Shown: positions 1 through 10,994, counted from the stretch's first letter. The stretch: 64,000 bases of DNA from Thereva unica (GCA_949987705.1 OX465286.1:21961676-22025675), one strand, 5' to 3'. Translations and numbers: made by a program. Notes: generated from the sequence alone by a model not told the origin.

Positions 1-79
1 TAAAATAATTTTTTTATTATAGTTTTATTTAATAACTAATAATAAATTATAGTTTTTTATTTTGTTGCACGAAAGTTAT

Positions 80-1812
80 TCAGGCCTATTCTGAACTCCG
101 CTGGAATTGCGATTCCGGCGGAGAGAAAATTCCAGCGGAATTTTTAAGGGTATCATGAACTCCGCCGGAATTAGTGAAATGAGATGCCCGATGTGAACTA
201 ATTTCGAAAACCCAAAAAACAGCTGTTAAATGTCACAAATTTGTTTGTGAAGTGTTTAAAAATTTTATTGTGAAAAATATACGTGTTGTTTTTGTGAAAA
301 AATTGTGTTTTCAGTTTTGTACTTAGTGAATTTAACAAACAAAAATGGATTCCAAATAAAAATTTATATATAAAACAAAAATAATATTTTTTTAATTTAT
401 TTTTCTTCTAAAATAAAAATATAAATTCTTTACATATATATTAAAATTCACAATATATGTAAATACATAAATTAAAACATTTCTTCAGGAAAATAAAAAT
501 TCACTACATATAAAATTCACAGCATATGTAAACACAGAAATTAAATCATTTTTTCAATACAATAAAAATGTAAATTCAAAACATAAAATAAAAACTAAAA
601 CTACTTGTTATTAACACTGTATTTCGTTATTTGTACTATTTGGGTTAATAATTTTTCCATTTCAAAATGGTGACGTTTATTTTCATCGTTTTTGTTCTTC
701 TCCAGATCGTATAAACGCTCAATACCTTAAGAAAAAAAATTATTAGCAGATATTAAAAACTATTACATAAACACTATTACCTTTATAAATTCTTCTGACA
801 TTGAGGTCAGCAATACTTTTATTTAAATCTGTTAAATTAGTGTTTATGTTGTTTTGTTCATGTCTTACATGCTCCATTGACTCAACAATTTTAGGCAAAA
901 AGCTCTTTTGTGTAGGTATCTATTTGGTTTGTTAACAATGTCATGAATCCGGGGTTTTTATTTCTTTTCGTTCTTTGGGCCATCGTTGCCTCCCAACAGG
1001 ATGGTGCCACTGAAATATCACGAGCTGCACTTGCTGAGATTTGTTCAACACTAGATTCAGATGAGCTCCTAAATCGAGGTATTTTACTCAGGGGCTCATT
1101 TTGCTGCCTACCGAAACACAAGGTTTCTTCAACCCCTTCTACATTTTTTTGCATTCCTGTTAAACCATTGTACACAATTAAAATTTATAATACACAAAAT
1201 CCAGAGTTTACCTGTTATACGAATGACGGTTTCTTCCAAGTCTGTGAATATATGTAAGTTACTTGGCCCTCCTCCGGTTGAGTTTGTCTCTTTTTTATTA
1301 TGTACTAATTTTTTTTTCACATAACTTTTGTAATCCGTCCAAACCTTAAAAATATACTGTAAAAACGGATAATAATTAAGCAATTGAACTCACTTTTCGC
1401 CAAGTATTCCCATCTTTTATTGGCGGTCCCAAGCTATTTAGTTCTGTCGCGCAGCTCGCCCAGAACTGATTAACATTTTCTTTACTGGTTTTAGTAAATC
1501 CTTGCGCTATATCTGCCCTTTCTGTTAATAATGCCACCAATTTTTCATATTGCTGGCTGTTTGTTGTTTTCGCCATGTCAATATTTAACTTAAAACAACC
1601 GAACTCAACGTAAACAACAGCGCTACTAATCCTCCGTCAGAAATTTTTGGCGGAGAAATAACTGACAATTTTGACATTCCGCTGGAGTTTATGATACCAA
1701 ATTCCAGCGGAATTGTAATTTCGAAATTAGTCTCCGTTACAGCGGAGTTCATGCTACCGATGTAAGAAAATTCCAGCGGAATCAATTCCAGCGGAGTTTA
1801 GAATAGGCCTGA
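80..1812. mobile_element. Harbinger-like TIR element carrying only a Myb/Zeste-like gene
   Basis: The ends are inverted copies of TCAGGCCTATTCT followed by AACTCCGCTGGAATT. They are flanked by TTAT on both sides (76-79 and 1813-1816); a 3-bp ATT duplication is an equally good reading because the flank is ambiguous. Both subterminal regions are packed with copies of a TTCCAGCGGA-type word in both orientations. The only coding content is a spliced Myb/Zeste-like gene on the minus strand. No transposase frame was seen, so the element is probably non-autonomous. PIF/Harbinger elements typically encode a transposase plus a Myb-like protein, which is why I favour that superfamily; the assignment is inference. 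Confidence 0.7.
601..1576 (-). pseudogene. Spliced Myb/SANT-like (Zeste-type) DNA-binding protein of the TIR element, one frameshift
   Basis: Four exons can be read on the minus strand: 1576-1394, 1344-1212, 1156-781 and 725-601. Introns are 49, 55 and 55 nt with GT donors (GTGAGT, GTAAAC, GTAATA) and AG acceptors, and phases agree across junctions. The first two exons join as NTWRK/VWTDYKSYVKKK, the core of the Myb_DNA-bind_5 (regulatory protein Zeste-like) domain. The last exon is rich in Glu, Lys and Leu and could form a coiled coil. The ATG at 1576 opens MAKTTNSQQYEK. One extra T in exon 3, around 884-887, puts a stop after KELFA. Without that base the frame continues as KIVESMEHVR to the TAG at 601-603, giving roughly 270 residues. 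In Harbinger elements such proteins bind DNA and help import the transposase; here that role is inferred. Confidence 0.72.
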
Positions 1813-2001
1813 TTATATCATATAGATAAATTGTAGAAACCCATCTCTTATGGAGGAGAGCGGGCGTCTAGAAGAAATTGATAAGAAAAAGAAGAATAAA
1901 AATGTGAAACTATCGCCAACGTGAGTAAAAATTTGATTGGAGAATGTGTACTAAAATTTCTCTATTGGAATTACTGGAAATTATTGATGAAATTATTAAT
2001 A
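1813..2001 (-). mobile_element. Probable 3' continuation of the Penelope-like element
   Basis: This stretch lies between the TIR element (80-1812) and the Tc1 element (2002-4164). If the Tc1 element is removed, the Penelope-like frame at 4166 runs straight into two stop codons just below 2001, so this is likely its 3' untranslated part. There is no independent homology. Confidence 0.4.
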
Positions 2002-2305
2002 CACTCACAGGCACAATTAACCGCCCACTTACACTTTTTGCCACCCTGTTTATTTACGTTAAATATGGCATATCGCAGGCTTTGTTTTTTATTGAGTGGA
2101 TATTTAGGAAAAAAAAAATAAACAGTTGGCCTTGCGTGGGGTCTCAAATTTATTTCGCAGAAGCCTTTGCAAAAATTATTCAATGTTTGACCAAATTACG
2201 GCCACGTTACCGCGATTACATTTTTCTGATTTTCTTTTCATCTAGTGTTTAAAAGTTCTTTAATTTGTGTCTTTAATATTCCTTTTGGTGGTCCAAAACA
2301 TAAAA

Positions 2306-3925
2306 ATGCCGATAGATGCAACTAGTGCAGCTAGGGCTGTCGCCTTCGCTGATGCTGGGTACAGTCAACGTCACATCGCTCGAATACTCGATGTACCTCG
2401 AACAACGGTACGGGATGCAATTAGACGATATCGGGAGACTGGCTTATACACCCGGAGACCAGGGGCCAGTTCATGCAATTCGACACTCGACGTCGACATC
2501 GACGCTTTATGAAAACGACATCAATTTCTACGACGTTGAATTTGGGTTCAAGTAAGTCGACGTGTCGAATGTCGTTTTCCCAAAAAAAATTCTCCTAAAG
2601 GTATGCAAAATCCAATGAAAACGCTGCACTTTTCACATTATCCACAAGGGGGACAAGTTACAAATAATACTAAAACTTCAATAATGTGAGTAATTAAATT
2701 AATTAATTAAACAAATTCATAATAATATTGGAAAATCTCAACTCTGAATTTATTTTTGTACATCTAACTCTTCTTGGAGTAGTTATAATTGTTATTTTTC
2801 AACTAATAGTTTTTCTTTTTCTATTGCATTTTGCTCGTTCAGAAATGTAAAAAGTTTTGTGTAAAATTATTTCTGCTCTGCTCTAATTGGCACCACAACT
2901 CGTTTTTAATACAACAATAAATGAATTCGACGCCAAATCTGGCGTCGAGAAGATTAACGACACTTTTAAAACGACAAACATAAAACGTCGACTTGCGTGA
3001 ACCCAAAACGACATTTAACGCGTCGTTTTCAGTCGACGTCGAATTGCGTGAACTGGCCCCAGGTCAGGGCAGAAATCGTTGCACTTCCACCCGAGATGAC
3101 CGCTTTATTGTAAGTAACGTGTTGAGAGAGCGCTTTTCCACTGCTACTGAAGCTCGTACACGTCTGTTTGAAGTCAGGAATGTTAGTGTAAGTGAACGCA
3201 CAATTAGAAGAAGACTGGCAGAAAGAAATTTAAGGGCTTTTCGTCCAGCTCGCGCTCCACAACTTCTCCCACAGCACCGTAGAGCTAGACTTGTTTTTGC
3301 GCAACAATATTGTGATTGGACTATGGAGCAGTGGAAAGACGTGCTGTTTTCAGATGAGATCAGAATAGCCTTAAAAGGTCCAGATGGGCGTCAGCGCGTC
3401 TACAGACGCAAAAATGAGAGGTTTGCTCCCTGCGTTATAACCGAAACAGTCGGCTATCAAGGTGGATCAGTAATGATTTGGGGAGGTATCTCTTATGAGG
3501 CTCGTACCGATCTTGTCATTTTTGATAGGGGCAGTGTGAACGCTCATAGGTACGTGGAAGAAGTTCTCCAAGATCACGTCGTACCGTTTGCTCCATTTAT
3601 TGGAGACAATTTTAGGCTAATGCATGATAATGCACGTTGCCACGTCGCTCGATCTGTAACACAGTACCTTAACGAGGTCGGTATTCAAACTTTGCCATGG
3701 CCAGCGCGTAGTCCTGATATCAATCCAATCGAACACGTCTGGGACAACCTCAAAAGACGTGTTCGGGCAAGAGTACCTGTACTTACTACCTTAGGGGAGC
3801 TCAAGACCGCTGTGGTAGAGGAGTGGCACAATATCCCTCAGACGGATATTCAGGACGTCATGGATGGTCTTCCAAACAGGCTTCAAGAAGTCATTAGAGC
3901 CCGAGGTGGTAACACCCATTATTAA
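2306..3925 (+). pseudogene. Tc1-like DD34E transposase split by a 597-bp insertion
   Basis: This is a DDE transposase of the IS630-Tc1-mariner superfamily, which cuts and pastes the element by binding its TIRs. The first 52 codons (2306-2462) hold a helix-turn-helix with YSQRHIARILDV and TTVRDAIRRY. The second part (3063-3925) holds the catalytic domain: D150 in LFSDE, D241 in MHDNARCH and E276 in NPIEHVWD, with 34 residues between the last two. The start at 2306 gives MPIDATSAARAV; an upstream in-frame ATG exists at 2267. The insertion at 2463 and its CAG duplication break the gene, but the frame is in register on both sides. Without the insert there would be about 339 residues and no stop, close to the family length. 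As it stands the gene is disrupted. Confidence 0.9.
2463..3059. mobile_element. 597-bp TIR element (MITE) inside the Tc1 transposase, TSD CAG
   Basis: The ends are inverted copies of GGGCCAGTTCA(T/C)GCAATT, continuing imperfectly through CGACGTCGA-rich sequence for about 100 bp. CAG is duplicated at 2460-2462 and 3060-3062. Removing the insert plus one CAG restores the transposase codons across the junction, which fixes the boundaries. No coding capacity. A 3-bp duplication suggests a PIF/Harbinger relative, but this is inference. Confidence 0.85.
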
Positions 3926-4164
3926 ATTTGAAGTAAATGACAAAAATTTCCCTTTTTTTTTAATATTCGCGGTCAACAAGAGACTCGAAAAAGTGAAATT
4001 GGTTGAATAAAATGTTAATAAATAATTTTTTTGCTACATTTTCATTTGTTTTTGTTTATCAAGGATTGCTTTCACATACCATCCATCAAAATTACGTAAA
4101 ATTAGACGGTTTGTAGACAAACTACAAGAATTACAGGGTGGGCGGTTAATTTTGCCTGTGAGTG

Positions 4165-5600
4165 TATATTTTAAATTATTTTTGAAATCAGTATGGCTAT
4201 TTAATGTTAAAGTTGTGATATTGTTGATGTAAAATGTTTCTTTGATGAGTCTGTTGTTATAAAGAGTGTCTGAGTCTAAAATTTTAATTTCATTAAACTT
4301 AAATTTATGTCCAGTGTCATAGGTATGTTTAGTTAAAGCACTATGGTATTGATTCAAATTATTACAGTGGTATTTATGTTGGTAAATTCTCTTTTTTAAG
4401 GGTTGTGAAGTTTCGCCAATGTAAATTCTTTCACAAGCACCACATTTGATCTGGTAAATGACATTCTTGGTTTCATTGGTTGGAATTCTATCTTTGAGTT
4501 AAGTAAAAAGATTAGTAGTAGAAGAGATTGATATACTAGCGATCTTAATATTACTATTAATAATCATTTTATTTAGAGCAAAAAAGGTATTACTGTCATA
4601 TGGGATTTTAGCAAAAATAATTTCAGGAGTTGAGCTGGTATCAATAGTAGAGTTTGTGTTATTTCTAGCTCTGAGTTTATGTAATCTTTTATTGATAAAT
4701 TTCTTGATGAATGAAAGTGGGTAGCCATTCTGTATTAATTTATGGTATATAAGGTTGAAATTCTTCGGATGGAAAGACTGGTCGGATAATATGAAAGCTC
4801 GATCTACAAGAGAATTAACTACACTTATTTTGTAAGTGTTATTAGTGAAAGAGTGACAATTTAGTAGACGTCCACTGGCGATCGGTTTTTGGTACCAGTC
4901 AGAGATTATTAGGTTGTTAGCTCTTATAAGGGTCACGTCTAGGAAGTTTAATCTATCTTCTTTCTCTAATTCTAAGGTAAACTTTAATCTGGGGTGGTAA
5001 CAATTGAATTTCTCAAGTATCAAATTGATAGAATTAGTGGGAGCAATTATTAGACAATCATCTACGTATCTTTTATAGTATAAAATGTTGTGTTCGGGAA
5101 GAGGGATAATTTCTTTTTCGAGGTTTTGTAGGATAATGTCAGCAAGGGAACTAGAGATACTTGATCCCATGGGTGAGCCGTCAATTTGTTTGTAAATGAT
5201 GTTGTTGTGGCTAAAAACAGAATTATTGAAGCAAAGCTTTATGCCATCTATGAAATGTGAAATTACTAATCTCCTCCCATCTATCATTTATACATTCTAT
5301 AACAAGAACTTGGGGAATACTGGGATATAAAGCTATTGCATCAAAGCTTGCGAGGCTGCTTCTGCTAATGTTGTGAAGCGTTTAAGAATGAGGTTTGTGC
5401 CTTCGCTAGGATGAAAGCATTTTTAAAGGGGAAATTTCGTTTGAGAGAGAAACTTTAGTGTAGATGTTTTCAAACTCCATGTCAAAAATAATTTGAGAAG
5501 CGATGCAAGCATGCCGAATTATTAAAATTAATTTGTATTTATATGTATTAAGCAGAGCTTTTAAATCCATGTAAACCCCCTGCTCACCCAAGTCAGCTTA
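4165..5600 (-). mobile_element. Penelope-like retroelement, degenerate 3' half
   Basis: Minus-strand homology starts near 5345 with SFDAIALYPSIP, the motif A region of Penelope-type reverse transcriptases, and ends at the Tc1 insertion. The 5' limit is uncertain; 5350-5600 has no clear homology. Penelope-like elements combine a telomerase-related reverse transcriptase with a GIY-YIG endonuclease, and both are visible here. The Tc1 element occupies its distal end. Confidence 0.75.
4166..5350 (-). pseudogene. Penelope-like reverse transcriptase with GIY-YIG endonuclease, frameshifted
   Basis: The main open part runs 5287 to 4499 and contains IYKQIDGSPMGSSISSSLAD and the catalytic YVDD in YYKRYVDDCLII. 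Upstream codons (SFDAIALYPSIP, VIECINDRWE) lie in another frame, so there is a frameshift near 5285. A TAA at 4499-4501 interrupts the frame. It then resumes in the same frame with KDRIPTNET and a GIY-YIG-type segment, NVIYQIKC...RIYIGETSQP, followed by TKHTYDTGHKF and RLIKETFYI. The coding part ends at about 4166, next to the Tc1 terminal repeat; longer frames reading into 4034 are translations of Tc1. Clearly inactive. Confidence 0.8.
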
Positions 5601-6491
5601 TTCATTATAATAAGCATAGTTTTACTATAATTATTCGAAATATTTCTCATCCCTAAATTTAAATAATTTAAAACAAGCCTGTAATCTGTTTTATAAATAC
5701 ATGAGCATTTTTATTCATAAATGAGGCTATCACCGCAAAAGTGGTGTAACCCAAAATTTAAGCAGGTTGCCGGCGGTTTTGGTGTAATATACATTCCTTA
5801 CGTTGTGAATTGTCAATACAATGGTGGAGTAAGCAACTTTTTGCCTTCCAAAAACTTATACCGTTGGAAACGTTGTTTTTGCACAGAATATAATATATCA
5901 CAGAACATAATATAAGTTCCTATATTACATAGTCTCCCAGTTACATAGTCGGAGGTTACACAACTTTTGCGCGGATAGCCTCAAATTGATAGTTTTCCGC
6001 AGCCGCAAGCAACATAACCTCCCTTGCAGAAGCGCACATGCGACTGGCGGAAAACGTCAACAATCTAGTAATGAAAGTGATAAAAACAGAAATTTCGTAT
6101 TTTTTAATAGAAATTCTACAAATTATTTCTGTAGCAAATGTGTAAAATACAAAAACCTGAAAATAAAAAAATATATAAAAAGACGTTTTTCATTCATAAT
6201 TTGTAATTTTTTTAAATAATCATTAAAGCGTCAGAAAACACACCTCCCCTCATGACTGATTAAATGACAGTAAATGTTTTGATAGAAGAAGTTAAATGAA
6301 GCTTTCTGAAGCTTTTAAGCAGTTTTAAGAGCTTTGTACCCCAGCTTGCGCCAAATCTCACGGGGCTTGAAAACATCTGTACCGTTTGATCTTACTCATA
6401 TGATTGGCTGTTGGAGCTTTTTATCGGCCAGCTTAATATTTGTAACCACGGAGACATGGTTGAGCTTTTCGTAATTGCTTGGGGATCAACT
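5601..6491. other. No recognised feature
   Basis: AT-rich sequence with only short frames (for example 5721-5915 and 5986-6219) that show no family motif and no splice-supported extension. Confidence 0.6.
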
Positions 6492-6678
6492 AAGCCTGAT
6501 TTACGCTCCGAAGTCAACGTTAAAGTGCACTTTGAAGCTTTTTTATCGCAAATTTTATCAAAATTTGTATGATTTTTGCTCTGTTGCAGCAAATTTTTAG
6601 AAAAAACATAAAAATGCGTTGCGTTCAAAGAGATTCAAAGTGCAATTTCGCGTTGACTTTGGGATGTTAATCGGGCTT
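6492..6678. mobile_element. 187-bp MITE-like inverted repeat
   Basis: The left end reads AAGCCTGATTTACG and the right end, inverted, AAGCCCGATTAACA. Both continue into AAGTCAACG and TGCACTTTGAA, giving arms of about 50 bp with scattered mismatches. I could not define a target duplication. No coding content. Confidence 0.6.
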
Positions 6679-6952
6679 TGAGCTCTCTATCGAACTTAAT
6701 TTATGGGTGACCTTTGTGGCCCTATCACCTCTTAAGTAAGTGTTTTTGATATTTCGTTTTGCTTTATTTCGTCATTTTGTTTTTAAACTGATTTTTATTT
6801 TGTTCAGTTTACAGGCAATGCACAACCAGCGAAATTTATGTATATAAAGTTAGATTGTTGATTATATATGATACTCGGAAAAGAGCAGGTGCAAGAGCAC
6901 ATCAAGGGCACTCGTGGCGAATATGTTATGGTTCCTTACTCCAATAGCTATG

Positions 6953-7527
6953 TGTAATACGTCGTTGGATAGGACTTTTTGAGCTAAATATAAATTATTA
7001 TAGCGCCCAGCTCGAAATCTTTGTCCGTTCTGAGTAATACGGTCACAACTGTACAAAGATAGAGTTTTTCATATCACCTTGTATTTTTCCTTCACCTATT
7101 TATTTATATTTACCGTATATATTTATATTTACCATGAATTAGGTGCCAATGAAGGCAGAATTCCTCAACCTATATATGGGGATAAAATTGTGAACTTCAC
7201 CTATGTATTTTACCTACTTTTGGAGTTATGAGTCGTCAAAGTTGAACTTTTGAGTTTTTTAAACAAAAATGTGAACTTCACCTATGTATTTTTTGGAGAA
7301 AGAGGCAAGTGAAATTCGAAGTCGAAGTAATTGTGCCTTCATTGGCACCTAATTCATAGAAATAGGTTATACGGTTACAAAGATACAAAGTGATATGTAA
7401 AACTCTATCTCTATTCAGTTCCGACCGTATTACTCAGAACAGACAAAAATCTCGAACTAGGCGCCATAGTAACTTATATTCAACTCAAAAAGACCTATCC
7501 AACGACATATTACACTTAGCTATTGGA
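6953..7527. repeat. Large inverted repeat (arms about 125-150 bp) around a nested TIR element
   Basis: The left arm (about 6953-7078) and right arm (about 7374-7527) are inverted copies. They share ACGTCGTTGGATAGG, GAGTAATACGGTC and CAAAGATAGAG with substitutions. The centre holds the 224-bp element at 7134-7357. This may be an old palindromic MITE; its true ends are not clear. Short frames in the arms are not genes. Confidence 0.65.
7134..7357. mobile_element. 224-bp MITE nested in an inverted repeat
   Basis: Both ends read ATGAATTAGGTGCCAATG and continue AAGGCA as perfect inverted repeats of 24 bp. Inside, the phrase TGTGAACTTCACCTATG occurs twice. No target duplication is evident. It lies between the two arms of the larger inverted repeat, so it inserted later. 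Confidence 0.7.
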
Positions 7528-7653
7528 GGTGGTACCAAAGTACTAGTTCTCAATTGTATACCTTTTATATGAAAACAATCCACTACTTTTGTACAGCGTT
7601 GTTCCACGATGGAGTGAATTGCCCTCTCTGCATTACTTCCAAATACTTAAATA

Positions 7654-7733
7654 ACTAATTCATTTTGAACTTCTTGGAGAACTAATTCATTTTCAGCTAC
7701 TTGGAGAACTAATTCATTTTGAACTAACTGGAG
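7654..7733. repeat. Three tandem copies of a 27-bp unit
   Basis: Units begin ACTAATTCATTTT at 7654, 7681 and 7708 and end CTTGGAGA or CTGGAG. The copies differ by a few bases. The rest of 7531-8149 shows no other feature. Confidence 0.8.
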
Positions 7734-8149
7734 TCATTTTGAAGTACTTTCAGTGTTACTTTAACACCAGTGCTGGAAATAGTCAGTTTCCAACTAGTAC
7801 TAAAATTATTTCTATTTTCTAAGTAATCAGTTTCTTCCGACTGGGAACTTTTGGTTTTTAAGAGATAGAAGCTATAATTTTTGCTTTTTATATTTGCTCG
7901 AAGTTTATATGTAGAAGAGTCCGTATGGTTTTCTTCTTTCAAGAGCTCTTACACACAGGAGCTCTTACGCAGAGTGAACTCAGGAAAGGCTTTCTTATGA
8001 TTTGATAATTAAGACAGATCATTAAGTTTGAACTGTGATTTTATTTTTGAGTCTCCAGAGTTTATTCAAATTCTTATCCTAAGTTTTACATACTAGGAAT
8101 ACATCGACCCAAATGGACAAAGATATTGACCCTCCAAAGTTGAGTTAAG

Positions 8150-9440
8150 AAGTAAGATCCTCCACACTCACGTAGGCAGCAAAAATTTCTGGTCCTTGGT
8201 AACTTCCATTAAGAAGAATTTTACCTCCCCCTCAACTCCTCCATTCATTAATGGAAAGGAGGTGATAACAGAAAGCAATTCCAAGGCCGATTTATTGGCA
8301 TCTCTGTTCGCCTCAAATTCTTCTGTACCCGAAGCTGATACGTCACCACCGGTCCTCGATCGCAACGCCCACTCAATGGACGGAATTTTCTTCAGGACAC
8401 GAGAGGTGTATAACTGTCTCAAAGAGCTTGACGTCAATAAATCCACTGGCCCTGATAATATTCCCCCTATGGTACTCAAGAAACGTGCCTCACCATTGGC
8501 TAAACCTCTGGGCAAACTTTTTGCCCTTTCATATTCCTCCGGAGTTATCCCAACTCTTGGAAACTAGGTCATGCCCATTCCCAAAAAAGGTGAAGCCAGC
8601 GACCCTTTAAACTACCGCCCAATAGCAATAACTTCTGTTCTCTCCAAAATCATGGAGAGAATAATCAATAGAAGGCTGATGAAATATCTAGAATCTAACC
8701 AAATCATTCACGACAGGCAGTACGGCTTTAGACCAAAAAGGTCTATTGGCGACCTTCTTGTGTGTCTGACTGAACACATCAACCAAAGCATCCATGGCTT
8801 CGGAGAGTCTGGTCTAGCTGCTCTGGATATCTCTAAGGCCTTCGATAGAGTATGGCATCCCGCTCTGCTGTCGAAACTCCAAGCTATTGGTATTGACTCA
8901 GTTCTAAGGAACTGGATTGAGAGCTTTCTTTCTGGCCGTTCGATCAAGGTAGTATTGGATGGCGTTGAGTCCAACCCTCACTCCATCTCGGCCGGAGTTT
9001 CCCAAGGGGCGATTCTCTCACCTACTCTCTTTCTTATATTCATTAATGATCTGCTCTCAATCCTATCCAATCCACTTCATAGTTTTGCCGATGACGGTAC
9101 TCTGCATTACTCACCCCTCCGGCAACATGGACAAGCAAGTGCCAGACCTTGTCTCTTAGAACGTGACCTCATGTCCAGCTCTCTTAACGCGGACATTAAA
9201 CTCATTCTTGATTGGGGCCGCAAAAACCATGTTGAGTTCAACGAAACCAAAACCAAGTATGTACTGTCTATTCTCCAACCCCTTCCCCCATTTCAGTGGG
9301 CAAGGATAATATAACAGCTGATCCATATCTTAACATCCTCGGCGTGACTTTATCCAACGATTTGCGCTGGAATAACCACATACCCCAAGTCACCAAACAA
9401 GCGTATCAATGCCTCGGCTTCCTCAAGAGATGCAAGTTTC
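8150..9440 (+). mobile_element. CR1/Jockey-like LINE fragment, both ends truncated
   Basis: The reading begins at SKNFWSLVTSIKKNF, just before the reverse transcriptase domain, and stops after LKRCKF near 9440. A related copy at 26.5-29.5 kb continues at that point with LLQPSALATIY, so the 3' end here was lost to deletion or recombination. No poly(A) or simple 3' tail is seen. Confidence 0.8.
8196..9440 (+). pseudogene. LINE ORF2 reverse transcriptase, frameshifted
   Basis: Three frames cover one polypeptide. 8196-8567 holds the region with NKSTGPDNIPP; 8571-9314 holds IPKKGEASDPLNYRPIAI, the motif A region LDISKAFDRVWH and the catalytic FADD in HSFADDGTL; 9296-9440 holds ILGVTLSNDLRWN and CLGFLKRCKF. 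Frameshifts occur near 8568 and 9300. SAGVSQGAILSP replaces the PQGS found in the other copy. The protein would copy LINE RNA at a nicked target. The clade is not settled: FADD and the endonuclease of the sister copy fit the CR1/Jockey group. Confidence 0.8.
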
Positions 9441-10990
9441 GTAGTGTACATGCATTAAGCATTGTCCGGGATAAAATAAGGGTATAATGAAACAAAAAAC
9501 AAATCTGCAAAAAATAATTTTGGGTACATACAAATTTTTAGTTACCTATAAAAAATATGTTACCTACAACTTTTTTAAAATTCGAGGCTGAGCACCACTT
9601 ATAGGAAAAAATTGGTACTACGTGCACAACAAACACTTAGCCAATTGGCACCCTGTGCAGAACTTGCTCCTTAGCTACTTAACATATTTTTCCCAATAAA
9701 AGCTCTTAAAAGGGGCATCAATTTTGCAAAATTGCCGCCCATTGGGCAGACCAAAAATTCACAATTTGGCGCCCGAAAAAATCGAATAAATACTTTTCGG
9801 CTTGAGACGAACATTGGCAACATTATAAGACGACACTACTGATTTCTGTTTCCCGTTGGTCACACCGCCCACACAGTACTGGCAATACAAAAGTGTGCAT
9901 ATTAATGCAAGGATAGCAATTCACTGTATAGTCATAAATGTCGCTGATCAAAATTTCCGTGTCTATTACGAACTTTCAAAGAATAGCAAGCAGCTCAATG
10001 TCATATCTTTAATCTCAGAATATTTTGTATTTATGCTATGTTGAGGAGAATGGTACTGAATTATGAGTTTTAAGATTGTGATCTCATATTTTGTTTTAAA
10101 TGCAGTTTTGCAATCTGTCCCTAAGTAAGTGATCATTTTAGACGTGCATTAATTTCATCGGCCCGCGTATCTGTCGGGACAACTGGCAACGTTTTCACGA
10201 AATCTATGCCAATACAACAGCTACTCACCAAAATAATTGGTGTTTACTTCTTAAATCTTGCATTGTTCTGTTAACGGCTTCCATAGATACTATATTTACC
10301 ACGGTACATCATCCCATTCCGAAGGAACCATCATACAGTCTTGTAACAGTTCCTCGCAGGGTTTTTCATAGGATCTTCTTCGATCGGTATCATCTCTTAA
10401 GAAACTCATACCAGTGCCTCCTGGTGAGCCTTAAACATTCACCCCTATTGACACTCGATGCGTTTATAGACTTCTTTTACTTCATTGTTTAAGTTTGGTT
10501 TATTGTATTCCATATACATATTCTCTGTTTAAATTATCTTCAGACGCATCGATTATTTGTGGAAATGGCACACCGTAATGATCCCTAGTATTTCCACCAA
10601 TTGAAAGAACAATATCTGGCAGTGAAAGAATTTCATTCACGTAGATTGTAAAATTATATCCTTTTTGCCAATAAACAAATATTAAGGTATATTACAATGT
10701 ATCATATTGTATGTGAGTCTCTGTAATTCATTGTAATTTGCTATTCTTTCTTATACGTATTATGTCCCGGTTATCACATGGTTTATTTAGCAATAGCATA
10801 GAGATCAAATTTTTAGTCGGTTCATTATGGCTACCTCTGTCCTCTGTTGCAGGTCTTCGGTCTGTATCTCATAATTTCATTTCAATTGTAGACCTCAAAG
10901 AGCTATCCATTGGTCCCTAAGTACATATCGGACTATAGGCCCTTACCACACAACTTCTACCAAAGAGAAAAAGGCTTCATATAGTACATC
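9441..10990. other. No recognised feature
   Basis: About 1.5 kb without coding homology, TIRs or tandem repeats that I could support. Short frames at 9856-10044 and 10738-10920 have no recognisable motif. Confidence 0.55.
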
Positions 10991-10994
10991 AACT

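Larger units (their letters stand above)
2002..4164 (+). mobile_element. Tc1-like (DD34E) transposon, interrupted by a MITE
   Basis: The terminal inverted repeats start CACTCACAGGC and continue to AATTAACCGCCCAC, about 27 bp with one mismatch. They are bounded by TA dinucleotides at 2000-2001 and 4165-4166, the standard Tc1/mariner target duplication. After subtracting the 597-bp insert and its duplication the element is about 1.56 kb, the usual Tc1 size. It has one transposase gene on the plus strand. It sits at the very end of the Penelope-like reading frame. Confidence 0.9.

Noticed and set aside
943..1257. Plus-strand 104-codon frame with a hydrophobic start
   Set aside because: It is antisense to exons 2-3 of the Myb-like gene, whose splice sites and domain match are specific.
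4034..4165. Penelope frame extending to 4034
   Set aside because: The last codons are the Tc1 terminal repeat and UTR; the Penelope sequence ends at the TA target.
7390..7572. Plus-strand 60-codon frame and its counterpart at 7056-6862
   Set aside because: They are translations of the two arms of one inverted repeat, which explains their similar peptides.
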